Source: JBJKPP01 sp046706145
Lineage (GTDB): Bacteria; Bacteroidota; Ignavibacteria; Ignavibacteriales; Ignavibacteriaceae
Length of the DNA stretch: 8,483 nt
NCBI GenBank assembly: GCA_046706145.1
Contig: JBJKPP010000095.1
Coordinates: forward strand, 1 to 8,483
Direction of reading: 5' to 3'
The translations under genes were made by a program, and so were the position numbers. The stretch's first letter is position 1, and the number at the start of each line of letters is the position of its first letter. Under the pieces are notes generated by a model, which saw only the letters and a list, made by a program, of their open reading frames with translations, was not told the DNA's origin and searched no databases. Positions 1-6,677 of this stretch are shown here, one piece after another.

Positions 1-44
1 GAAAACTAAAACCTCAATCCCGATCTTCTAAGGGAGTTCTTTTT

Positions 45-572
45 TTAAAGTTTAGTATCCGCCTCCAAAACTAAATCAACGTTGCCGCTCAATGTTTGAG
101 TGCCGCTAATTCCACTAACTGTAATAGAGGCCTGGAAACTATTGCTGGAGAGATTATTTAAGTAATTATTGAAAGCAATTATTTGATTCTGCGTTAAGGT
201 AATTACATAAGATTTGTTTACATAATCAGCTAGTCTAAAGTTGGTTGCCGTATAAGTAAATATTGTGGCATTATTTTCATCCATAACTTTTATAGTAACG
301 TCAGCAGTTATAGTTGTATCAGAGATACCTGTAAATGTAAGAGAACTTTGAAGATAAGAAAGTGATTTTATCTTATCCTGATATTGGCTGTAGGTATCAG
401 ACTGTTTATCAAGCTGATACAAACCCGTATTATAAGTTGTGCCGGAACCCGTCACCGAAAATGGAATTCTAAAAGGAATGTTTAATGGTACAGAATTGAT
501 GTTATCGCATCCGAAATTAAAAAGTAATAATCCTAATAGCAGTATTGGTAAAGTATATTTTGCTTTAAACAT
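45..572 (-). CDS. Small predicted lipoprotein of unknown function
   Basis: This encodes a 175-residue secreted protein that I do not recognise as a named family. The N-terminus has two lysines (K3, K5), then a hydrophobic run (about residues 7-20) ending in F-N-F-G-C with Cys22, which fits a signal peptidase II lipoprotein signal with a loose lipobox (Asn at -3). The mature part is rich in Thr, Ser, Asn and alternating hydrophobic residues, suggesting a beta-sandwich-like domain, and has no visible catalytic motif. The ATG at 572 is preferred over an in-frame TTG at 599 because a strong AAGGAG lies nine bases before it, inside the longer reading. The upstream barrel gene stops 16 bases before this start, so the two are probably co-transcribed, and the product may be a periplasmic or outer-membrane partner of the barrel. 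The lipoprotein assignment is fairly secure; the role is unknown. Confidence 0.75.
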   Translation of the reverse strand: MFKAKYTLPILLLGLLLFNFGCDNINSVPLNIPFRIPFSVTGSGTTYNTGLYQLDKQSDTYSQYQDKIKSLSYLQSSLTFTGISDTTITADVTIKVMDENNATIFTYTATNFRLADYVNKSYVITLTQNQIIAFNNYLNNLSSNSFQASITVSGISGTQTLSGNVDLVLEADTKL

Positions 573-581
573 AAAAAATTT

Positions 582-587
582 CTCCTT
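582..587 (-). promoter_or_regulatory. Shine-Dalgarno site that fixes the lipoprotein start
   Basis: On the minus strand these bases read AAGGAG, nine bases before the ATG at 572-570. The site lies in the 16-base gap after the barrel stop codon (589-591). It would be inside the coding region if the TTG at 599 were used, so it argues for the ATG start. Confidence 0.7.
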
Positions 588-588
588 A

Positions 589-1470
589 TTAAAGACCAAA
601 AGTTAATCCTGCTGAAAGCACAGGCTGTGAGCTTATGCTGTAATCTGCGTTAATTGTTATGACTGGTAAATCTAAGGCAAGTCCTAAAGTTGCTCTAAAT
701 GTATCTCCACCGTTAAGATCAACACTTACATTTTGATCTTGTTGGAGTGCCGGGTCACCGCTATTAGGGTCACCTTTAATAGTATATTTTGCTGTAAAAC
801 TTGTGCTCTCATATTGCAATCCAAAATAAGGTGTAATAACGCCAAAAGTTTTACTTGCGTGAGCATTAAATGCAACACTGCTGCAACTAATTAAGTCGCC
901 AACGGAAAGTTTGTTATATAGAAATTGAACAGCTACGTCAACAGGAATAAGCGGAAAATATTGACTGACCTCATGAGCAACGCCTATTCCAAACATGTTA
1001 AAATCCTCGTTATCACTAATCTTGATTGAAGGAACGTAGCGGAGCATTACTTCCGTACCCATAAAATCCACTGCTATTTGCGGCATAGCGCCGGGTGCGT
1101 AACTTGCATTGAAGCCTCCAGGTGTTGTAATATAACCCTGCGGGCCAGCATAATAACCGCCCTGGTCTCCATATATGGTTGCTGCCGGGCCGCTTGTATA
1201 ATCCGAGGGAAGTTGAGGTGTAAAGGTTTTCTGATCTTCAGGAATCATTATATACATTGCTCTGAAGCTTATGGAGAAAGAAAATAAATTACTTATGCTG
1301 GCAGAATTGTATGCACCTGAATTTAAGCCGGCTCCTAATGTAGTTGCAAAAGGTTTTGCGTAATTTTTCAGATTATCCGGACTTAAAACTGAGAATCTAT
1401 CCTGTATCTGTGAATAAATACTGCAGCTAAAAAGTAAGACAGCGAAAAAAGTCGCGAAATATTTTTTCAT
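589..1470 (-). CDS. Predicted outer-membrane beta-barrel protein, DUF6588-like
   Basis: This encodes a 293-residue exported protein. The N-terminus (KK followed by a hydrophobic stretch to about residue 20, ending near S-I-Y-S-Q) looks like a signal peptide. The mature part has alternating polar and hydrophobic strands, a Gly/Tyr/Pro-rich loop around residues 95-125, and a C-terminus ending in F-G-L, as in outer-membrane barrels. The early N-Y-A-K-P, G-L-N-S-G and I-P-E-D-Q-K-T-F blocks, and the late L-D-L-P-V-I-T-I-N-A-D-Y segment, resemble my recollection of the Bacteroidota family DUF6588, whose function is not known to me. A TGGAG lies five bases before the ATG. It sits 94 bases after recN and 16 bases before the lipoprotein gene, and is probably co-expressed with the latter. 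One oddity is L-F-S-C at residues 13-16, which resembles a lipobox. The barrel topology is inferred; transport or structural roles are both open. Confidence 0.7.
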   Translation of the reverse strand: MKKYFATFFAVLLFSCSIYSQIQDRFSVLSPDNLKNYAKPFATTLGAGLNSGAYNSASISNLFSFSISFRAMYIMIPEDQKTFTPQLPSDYTSGPAATIYGDQGGYYAGPQGYITTPGGFNASYAPGAMPQIAVDFMGTEVMLRYVPSIKISDNEDFNMFGIGVAHEVSQYFPLIPVDVAVQFLYNKLSVGDLISCSSVAFNAHASKTFGVITPYFGLQYESTSFTAKYTIKGDPNSGDPALQQDQNVSVDLNGGDTFRATLGLALDLPVITINADYSISSQPVLSAGLTFGL

Positions 1471-1564
1471 TTATTCTCCAAAAATATTTTTTTAGAAATA
1501 ACAATTAAAATGCCAAAGGAAATATTAGGAAATTTTATCAAATAAACCGTTAATAGAATGAAAT

Positions 1565-3274
1565 TTAGCTGACAGGCTGCCCAATTAGCTCTTTTGCACC
1601 TTTCAAGCTTGCTTCGGTAATATTTTCACCGCTTAGCAATTTTGCCACCTCAACTATTCTCTTTTCATAATCAATCTCTTTGATAAAACTAATCACTCTG
1701 TCGCCGGATATTTCTTTTTGTACTACAAAGTGATGGTCAGCCTGACTGGCAATTTGAGGTAAATGTGTTATTGCAATTATTTGATGATTTTCGGCAAGCG
1801 ATTTCATTGCTTGCCCGACTTTTTGAGCTATTTGACCGCTTACGCCTGTGTCTATTTCATCAAAAATTAAAATAGGAAGTTTGTCGGTCTTAGCCAGAAC
1901 GGTTTTTAGTGCGAGCATAACACGAGAAATTTCTCCACCAGAAGCAATCCTAGCTAAAGGTTTGGTCGATTCTCCCATGTTCGTAGAAATGTAAAACTCT
2001 ACAAAATCATATCCGTCTGAATTAAATTTATAATTATTATTTTCTATTTTAAGATAATCTTCTTCACCTTCGGCAATTTGATTATCAATTCTCACTTCAA
2101 ATTCGGGATTAGATATTCCTAGAAATTCAAGAATATTTTTTACATCTTTTTCAACTTTCTTCAAACTCTCTTTTCTCTTCTGAGAAAGTTTTTTTGCTGA
2201 AGCTGAACAGTTTTCATGTACTTTTTGAAGTTTCTCCTCTAAGCCTGAAATGTTTGTTCCGGAATCTTCTATGGTATTTAACTCTGAACCAATTTCTTTT
2301 CTATGTTCTAGGATTGATTTAAGAGAGCCTCCGTATTTTTTCTTCAGCATACTTATTGAATGTTGTCTCTCGCGTAATTTTTCAAGTTCTTCTGGATCCA
2401 TTTCAATTTTATCACTATAACTTCTTACTTCATCCGAAACATCTTTAATTATTGTGACCGCACTTTGAAATTCATGGAGGATACTTTCAAATTTTTTATC
2501 TATTGTATTAAGTTCATCAAGATCATCTTTGATTTTGATGAGAGCATCATACAGCGCGGAGTCTGATTCGAATAGCCCGTTATAAATTCCATGTGTTAGT
2601 TCAACTAATCTTTCGGAATTTTCAAGCATTGACAATCTAGATTCTATTTCATCTTCTTCACCTTCTTGAGGAGAAACAGCATCTATTTCCTTTATTTGAT
2701 ACAAGAGCAAATCTCTTTTTTCAATGATCTGAGAATTATTTTCTCTAAGCTCTTTCAGCTCTTGTTTCAACTTAAGGTATGTTTTAAGCAGCCATTTATA
2801 ATTTCTAAGAAGATCTTCTGTATTTGCAAATTGATCGAGATAATCTATATGGGTTTCAGGCCTAAGTAAAGATTGATGTTCATGCTGACCATGTAAATCA
2901 ACCAACAAATCCCCAAGTTCTTTTATCAAAGACAACTGAACAGGCGTATCATTAACAAAACATCTGTTTGCACCTTTTAAAGAAACTTCTCTTCTTAAGA
3001 TCATCTCCGGATAAAATTCAATTTCGTTTTCTTTCAGAAGGGTTTTAATTTTCTTGTTGGTCTCAACATCGAAAATTCCCTCGATGATTGCTTTCTCAGC
3101 GCCTTCTCTTACAACCTCGGTGCTTGCACGATCACCTAGCAGAAGTCCTAAGGCATCGATTAAAATTGACTTTCCGGCTCCTGTTTCGCCAGTAATAATA
3201 TTTAATCCAGTTTTGAAATCTACTTTATTTTCTTTTATTAGAGCATAATCTTTAACTAAAAGAGATTTTAACAT
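1565..3274 (-). CDS. recN: DNA repair protein RecN (SMC-like ATPase)
   Basis: RecN is a cytoplasmic SMC-like ATPase that acts early in double-strand-break repair by recombination. The 569-residue length matches the family (about 550-570). The N-terminal ATPase half has the Walker A motif GETGAGKS at residues 29-36 and the typical L-H-G-Q-H-E-H-Q block at 127-134. A charged Lys/Glu-rich middle (about 150-400) is the antiparallel coiled coil. The C-terminal half has the ABC signature A-S-G-G-E (444-448), Walker B ending F-D-E-I-D (471-475) and the switch T-H-L-P-Q (503-507). The ATG at 3274 gives the normal RecN beginning (M-L-K-S-L-L-V-K-D-Y-A-L-I), but no good Shine-Dalgarno precedes it. It stands apart from the upstream Nudix gene by 210 bases, which contain a promoter-like site. 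All ATPase motifs are intact. The identification is firm. Confidence 0.97.
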   Translation of the reverse strand: MLKSLLVKDYALIKENKVDFKTGLNIITGETGAGKSILIDALGLLLGDRASTEVVREGAEKAIIEGIFDVETNKKIKTLLKENEIEFYPEMILRREVSLKGANRCFVNDTPVQLSLIKELGDLLVDLHGQHEHQSLLRPETHIDYLDQFANTEDLLRNYKWLLKTYLKLKQELKELRENNSQIIEKRDLLLYQIKEIDAVSPQEGEEDEIESRLSMLENSERLVELTHGIYNGLFESDSALYDALIKIKDDLDELNTIDKKFESILHEFQSAVTIIKDVSDEVRSYSDKIEMDPEELEKLRERQHSISMLKKKYGGSLKSILEHRKEIGSELNTIEDSGTNISGLEEKLQKVHENCSASAKKLSQKRKESLKKVEKDVKNILEFLGISNPEFEVRIDNQIAEGEEDYLKIENNNYKFNSDGYDFVEFYISTNMGESTKPLARIASGGEISRVMLALKTVLAKTDKLPILIFDEIDTGVSGQIAQKVGQAMKSLAENHQIIAITHLPQIASQADHHFVVQKEISGDRVISFIKEIDYEKRIVEVAKLLSGENITEASLKGAKELIGQPVS

Positions 3275-3349
3275 AGAGTCACTATATTGTTTTTAAAAAT
3301 GCTAATTATAATAGGATTTTTCAAAAAAATGTGTTTCGGCTTCATTTCT

Positions 3350-3380
3350 CAAATATATCTTCAACTTCAGTGTATCAATT
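3350..3380 (-). promoter_or_regulatory. Candidate Bacteroidota-type promoter for recN
   Basis: Reading the minus strand, TATATTTG (3357 down to 3350) is an exact match to the Bacteroidota -7 pattern TAnnTTTG. AATTG (3380 down to 3376) lies 18 bases upstream as a -33-like element. The same stretch can be read as TTGATA, 17 bases, TATTTG. Transcription would begin near 3343, leaving a leader of roughly 70 bases before recN. No LexA-type dyad is visible. AT-rich sequence makes chance matches common, so this remains a prediction. Confidence 0.4.
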
Positions 3381-3484
3381 TGATTAAAGGACTTAAGTAA
3401 TATTTTGACTTTCATTATCTTTTTTACCGACTTTTACTCAGCAAAAAATCAATACGAATAAAAGAACCTTAAAAAAGCTTTATT

Positions 3485-4021
3485 TCACTTTCTTTTGATA
3501 TATTTTTCCGCAAGATATATACCACATATCGTCTTTGCATCAAATATTTTACCATCCATAATTAGGTCTTCAACTTCAGATTTACTGTATTCTAAAATCT
3601 GCATATCCTGCTCGCCTTCTTCACGGTCATGTTCACCTTTGGTAAGCTCACGTGCTAAAAAAATATGCAAGATCTCTGAGCAAAAACCGGGGGTGGTTGC
3701 AATCGCAGCAAGCTTTACAATTTCTTTTGTTTTATAACCTGTTTCTTCCTGAAGTTCTCTAATTGCACATTCTTTAGGATCTTCACCCTTATCCAATTTC
3801 CCTGCGGGAAGTTCTATAACTGTTTGTTCCAATGGATAACGGAATTGCGAAACAAATATAATTTTCCCATCATTTTTAATTGCAACTACCACCGCTCCTC
3901 CGGGATGAACAGCAGTTTCTCTAATACTTTTGTTACCGCTTTCATAAGTTATTTGATCAACTTTTAAATCAAAAACTCTCCCTTGATAAAGAACATCTGT
4001 TTTTTCTACTTTATAATTCAT
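3485..4021 (-). CDS. Nudix hydrolase, ADP-ribose pyrophosphatase type
   Basis: This encodes a 178-residue cytoplasmic Nudix enzyme, predicted to split ADP-ribose (and perhaps related ADP-sugars) into AMP and ribose 5-phosphate. The full Nudix box G-x5-E-x7-R-E-L-x-E-E-x-G-Y is at residues 74-96, including the metal-binding glutamates of R-E-L-Q-E-E. Pro111 sits 16 residues after the box glycine (Gly95), in T-T-P-G-F-C-S-E, a known marker of the ADP-ribose pyrophosphatase subgroup. The N-terminal part (G-R-V-F-D-L-K-V) and length match the NudF-like branch. The ATG overlaps the TGA of the DUF1232 gene in an ATGA arrangement, so translation is probably coupled; the nearest AGGAG is about 15 bases upstream, which is too far to be ideal. 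The Nudix class is certain; the exact substrate is inferred. Confidence 0.9.
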   Translation of the reverse strand: MNYKVEKTDVLYQGRVFDLKVDQITYESGNKSIRETAVHPGGAVVVAIKNDGKIIFVSQFRYPLEQTVIELPAGKLDKGEDPKECAIRELQEETGYKTKEIVKLAAIATTPGFCSEILHIFLARELTKGEHDREEGEQDMQILEYSKSEVEDLIMDGKIFDAKTICGIYLAEKYIKRK

Positions 4022-4428
4022 ACTGTAATTTCTTTACTCCTGTAATTTGTATCATAATAAGGTATTAGTTCACTTCCTAAAAATTTCAATAGTGCAGTTA
4101 TCACGCCAAGGTCGTCCAAATATCCAATTAAAGGACTGATATCCGGTATGGCGTCTATGGGAGATATAAAATAAACTAGTGCAGCAGTAACAATTGTCTT
4201 TCTATGCCACGAAACCTTCGGGTCTCGCATATAATTAACAAGCGCTAAAATATCTTTTGCAAAAGATATTTTTTCCCCTACACGCTCCAGCTTTACCCAT
4301 AAATTTTCTTCGATGACTTCAATTTTCTTTTTTGTATCTTCAACACTTCCGCCAAAGTCAAGGTCATCCAACAATTCGGTTCCATTATTATAATCTTGTT
4401 TGCCGGCATATAAATTTTCCTCGTTCAT
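4018..4428 (-). CDS. DUF1232 (YkvA-like) small protein
   Basis: This encodes a 136-residue protein with a DUF1232/YkvA domain. The core runs from about W74 to L117 and includes the hallmark Y-F-I-S-P-I-D-A-I-P-D (86-96) followed by Y-L-D-D-L-G (103-108). The domain is widespread and short, with a hydrophobic helix that may contact membrane, and its biochemical role is not established. The first 70 residues are acidic and variable. The ATG at 4428 has a strong AAGGAG five bases upstream that overlaps the stop of the peptidase gene, and the end overlaps the Nudix start by four bases, so the gene sits in the middle of a tight three-gene operon. A perfect 26-base palindrome lies inside the coding region over residues about 53-61. 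The family call is firm; the function is unknown. Confidence 0.9.
   Translation of the reverse strand: MNEENLYAGKQDYNNGTELLDDLDFGGSVEDTKKKIEVIEENLWVKLERVGEKISFAKDILALVNYMRDPKVSWHRKTIVTAALVYFISPIDAIPDISPLIGYLDDLGVITALLKFLGSELIPYYDTNYRSKEITV
4247..4272. repeat. Perfect 26-base palindrome inside the DUF1232 gene
   Basis: The two 13-base arms are exactly complementary with no spacer, centred between 4259 (G) and 4260 (C); the centre reads CTTTTGCAAAAG and the outer parts are AT-rich. As RNA it could form a stem of about 11 pairs closed by a four-base UGCA loop. It falls entirely within codons for residues about 53-61 (K-I-S-F-A-K-D-I-L). On the plus strand the T run continues two bases past the palindrome (to 4274), but no plus-strand gene is nearby to terminate. 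The function is unknown. Confidence 0.85.
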
Positions 4429-4433
4429 ATCAG

Positions 4434-4439
4434 CTCCTT
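4434..4439 (-). promoter_or_regulatory. Shine-Dalgarno site overlapping the upstream stop codon
   Basis: On the minus strand the bases read AAGGAG, five bases before the DUF1232 ATG (4428). The TAA stop of the S9 peptidase occupies 4440-4438, so stop and ribosome binding site share bases (TAAGGAG). This favours re-initiation by ribosomes finishing the peptidase. Confidence 0.75.
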
Positions 4440-6465
4440 ATTTTTTATGTTTCTCGAACCAATCAAAAATTGAATCCCACCACAACTTTGCATCTTGAGG
4501 TTTTACTACAAAATGGTATTCATCAGGAAAATAAATTAATTTGCTTTCTACTCCCAGTCTCTGCAACGAGGTAAACAATTGAAAAGCTTGTTCTTGTGGT
4601 ACTCTAAAATCGTTTGCTCCTTCAAATATGAGCATTGGAGTTTTTGCATTTTGAATAAATCTCTCCGGGTTCCATTTTTCATATAAAGCCCGGTTCGTCC
4701 AAGGAGTTCCTCCAAATTCCCACTCAGGGAACCAAAGTTCTTCCGTTGTACCGTACTCACTTATCGTATTAAAAACACCATCGTGAGAAACAAGTGCGTT
4801 AAATCTGTCCGTGTGAACTTCAATCCAATTTATCATGTAGCCGCCATAGGAAGCACCCGCCGCAAATGTATTTTTCGGATCTACAAAACTAAAATGCTTA
4901 ACAGCATAATTATAAACGTCCATCAAATTCTCATAAGGTCTTCCGCCCCAATCCTTTGAGACTGCATTCGTAAAAGCTTGTCCATATCCGGTACTTCCAG
5001 TCGGGTTCGGTGCAATCACCACATAACCTTTTGAAGCAAAAAGCTCTGTGTTCCACCTGTAGTGAAAATCATCTTCCCAATGTCCTTGTGGACCGCCGTG
5101 TATTAAAAATATCATTGGATATTTTTTGGAAGCATCAAAAAATGGGGGTTTAACCAAAATTGATTCTATCTTCTTCCCATCTGCTCCCTTGCACCAAAAA
5201 GTTTCCAGTGGAATCATTTTTATTTTAGATAGAAGTTCCTGGTTCAAATTAGTTAATTGTTTAATATCTTTACCATCATTATTCATTGAAAAAATTTCAT
5301 AAGGCTGCGTAGATTTTTGCTGCTTAAAGTAAATAGTTTTGCCATCTGGGGAAACCATTAAATTGGTATTGCTATGATCTTTAAGAAGAAGAGAAATCTT
5401 ATCCGAGTTGATATCTAATTTATAAATAGAATTAAAAATTTCGTTCTCTGCAGTAAAATAAATTGTTTTTGAATCTGGCGACCAAACTATTTGTCCAATT
5501 GATCTATCAAGGTTTTTCGAAACATTCTCTAGTTTTCCTGTTGCCCTATTATATAGAAACAAAAACAATTGACCTGATTCGTGGCCAGGAACCAATATAG
5601 AAGCAAAGGCTATATATTTACCATCAGGTGAATAGACAGGCTCATGATCTACACCTTTACTAACTGAAATTTTTTTGGCAGGAGTTGGAGCATCTTTCTT
5701 TACATCAGATAACTTTACTGTATAAATTTCATTATTTGTACTATATGCAACTACAGAATCAGGGTTCATAGTATAGGCAATTTCCTCTCCATCAGGAGAA
5801 AAGTTGAAATCATTATCACTGCCGAGATCCAACGGTGGAGCATCATTCTTCATCTTATAATTCAAATCGTAATAGTCATTAGATACCGCATCATATAAAA
5901 ACAAATGACTTCTTTTGCCATTCAGCCAATGATTCCAATATCTAAACATTAAATGAGTAAGTATTCTTGCATCAACCTTACTTTTTGCCTCCTCTTCGTC
6001 TTTTGCTTTATCACAGTTTTCACTGCCACATTCAGGATATACGGATGAGATTAGCAAAAACTTTTTACCATCAGGCGACCACCTAAAATCCGAAACCCCG
6101 GTATAAAGATTAGTATTCTGTTTATCATCACTTCCATCAAGATTACATGTGTGAATTTGATCATCTATCAGATATGCAATTCTTTTCCCGTCAGGTGAAA
6201 AGGCTGGCGAGGTTTCGTCTTTTTCAGAATTCTTCAAAGGTCGTAAATCAGAACCATCAGTATTTACAAGGTAAATGTCTGCATTTCCTTTGTTTTCTTC
6301 CATGCTGTAAGTTGTTACGGTAAAAACAATCGTTTTTCCATCCGGTGAAAGATTCATTGTTCCAATGCGTTTCATCGCCCATAAATCATTTACAGTAAGT
6401 GGTTTTCTATTTTGTGCATGCAATATAATTCCTATGAAAAGTGTAAAAGTGAAGAACAGCTTCAT
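4438..6465 (-). CDS. Secreted S9-family serine peptidase (prolyl oligopeptidase / dipeptidyl-aminopeptidase-like)
   Basis: This encodes a 675-residue exported serine peptidase that should cleave short peptides outside the cytoplasm. A signal peptide (residues 1 to about 18, ending H-A-Q) is followed by a beta-propeller with seven SPDG-type (PD40/TolB-like) motifs at about residues 40, 90, 130, 223, 279, 329 (SPDS) and 372. The C-terminal alpha/beta-hydrolase domain carries H-G-G-P at 456-459 and the nucleophile motif G-A-S-Y-G-G (Ser539). The probable triad partners are Asp619 (A-N-D-F-R-V-P) and His651 (Y-H-F). The layout matches acylaminoacyl-peptidase/dipeptidyl-peptidase members of S9. 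A CxxxxC pair (146, 151) followed by a Lys/Glu-rich stretch sits in the propeller. AGAGGA lies four bases before the ATG. It is the first gene of an operon with DUF1232 and Nudix genes, divergent from rlmD. Exact cleavage preference cannot be read from sequence. Confidence 0.93.
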   Translation of the reverse strand: MKLFFTFTLFIGIILHAQNRKPLTVNDLWAMKRIGTMNLSPDGKTIVFTVTTYSMEENKGNADIYLVNTDGSDLRPLKNSEKDETSPAFSPDGKRIAYLIDDQIHTCNLDGSDDKQNTNLYTGVSDFRWSPDGKKFLLISSVYPECGSENCDKAKDEEEAKSKVDARILTHLMFRYWNHWLNGKRSHLFLYDAVSNDYYDLNYKMKNDAPPLDLGSDNDFNFSPDGEEIAYTMNPDSVVAYSTNNEIYTVKLSDVKKDAPTPAKKISVSKGVDHEPVYSPDGKYIAFASILVPGHESGQLFLFLYNRATGKLENVSKNLDRSIGQIVWSPDSKTIYFTAENEIFNSIYKLDINSDKISLLLKDHSNTNLMVSPDGKTIYFKQQKSTQPYEIFSMNNDGKDIKQLTNLNQELLSKIKMIPLETFWCKGADGKKIESILVKPPFFDASKKYPMIFLIHGGPQGHWEDDFHYRWNTELFASKGYVVIAPNPTGSTGYGQAFTNAVSKDWGGRPYENLMDVYNYAVKHFSFVDPKNTFAAGASYGGYMINWIEVHTDRFNALVSHDGVFNTISEYGTTEELWFPEWEFGGTPWTNRALYEKWNPERFIQNAKTPMLIFEGANDFRVPQEQAFQLFTSLQRLGVESKLIYFPDEYHFVVKPQDAKLWWDSIFDWFEKHKK

Positions 6466-6583
6466 CTTGTCCTCTAATAGTATAGATAACTTGTTTTAAA
6501 ATAACTTAACTTAATTTCAAAGGCAATTGAGTATGATCAGTAACATTAAGTTCAATAGATTCAACATAAACAATTCATTCAAC

Positions 6584-6615
6584 TTTGAGGATAACTAATA
6601 GAATAGTTAAATTTC
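6584..6615 (+). promoter_or_regulatory. Candidate Bacteroidota-type promoter for rlmD, with internal inverted repeat
   Basis: TTTG at 6584-6587 and TAAATTTC at 6608-6615 (seven of eight matches to TAnnTTTG) are separated by 20 bases, close to the Bacteroidota -33/-7 spacing. Transcription would start near 6622, about 56 bases before the TTG start. Between the elements lies an inverted repeat, TAACTA (6592-6597) and TAGTTA (6604-6609), spaced by six bases, which could be an operator. The rest of the 212-base divergent gap holds three TAACTT copies near the peptidase start (6487, 6502, 6507) and no clear minus-strand promoter. Confidence 0.35.
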
Positions 6616-6664
6616 TTTGGATTAGTTGTCGTTATTTTTAATAGCACCACCATTTTTCCAAAGC

Positions 6665-6670
6665 AAGAGG
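6665..6670 (+). promoter_or_regulatory. Shine-Dalgarno site supporting the TTG start of rlmD
   Basis: AAGAGG lies seven bases before the TTG at 6678. No in-frame ATG or GTG lies nearby, and the TRAM domain begins immediately after this codon, so the site supports TTG as the true start. Confidence 0.6.
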
Positions 6671-6677
6671 TAACTTA

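Noticed and set aside
15..46. Possible rho-independent terminator on the plus strand: TCCC (18-21) and GGGA (32-35) followed by seven T.
   Set aside because: The stem has only four pairs with a ten-base loop, and no plus-strand gene is visible before it.
573..599. Longer start (TTG at 599) for the lipoprotein gene.
   Set aside because: It would place the strong AAGGAG inside the coding region and put extra charged residues before the signal peptide; the ATG at 572 is better.
1078..1287. 69-codon plus-strand reading frame opposite the barrel gene.
   Set aside because: It has no family resemblance and no ribosome binding site; it mirrors a Gly/Pro/Ala-rich coding stretch on the other strand.
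1483..1490. TATTTTTG on the minus strand, an exact TAnnTTTG match before the barrel gene.
   Set aside because: It adjoins the ribosome binding site, so the transcript would start at about the start codon, and no -33 element is placed correctly.
3421..3484. Terminator after the Nudix gene (AAAGCTTT followed by T residues on the minus strand).
   Set aside because: The palindrome is only eight AT-rich bases with no loop-forming GC stem, so it is too weak to call.
4548..4760. 70-codon minus-strand reading frame inside the peptidase gene.
   Set aside because: It is a shadow frame of the strongly supported S9 catalytic domain.
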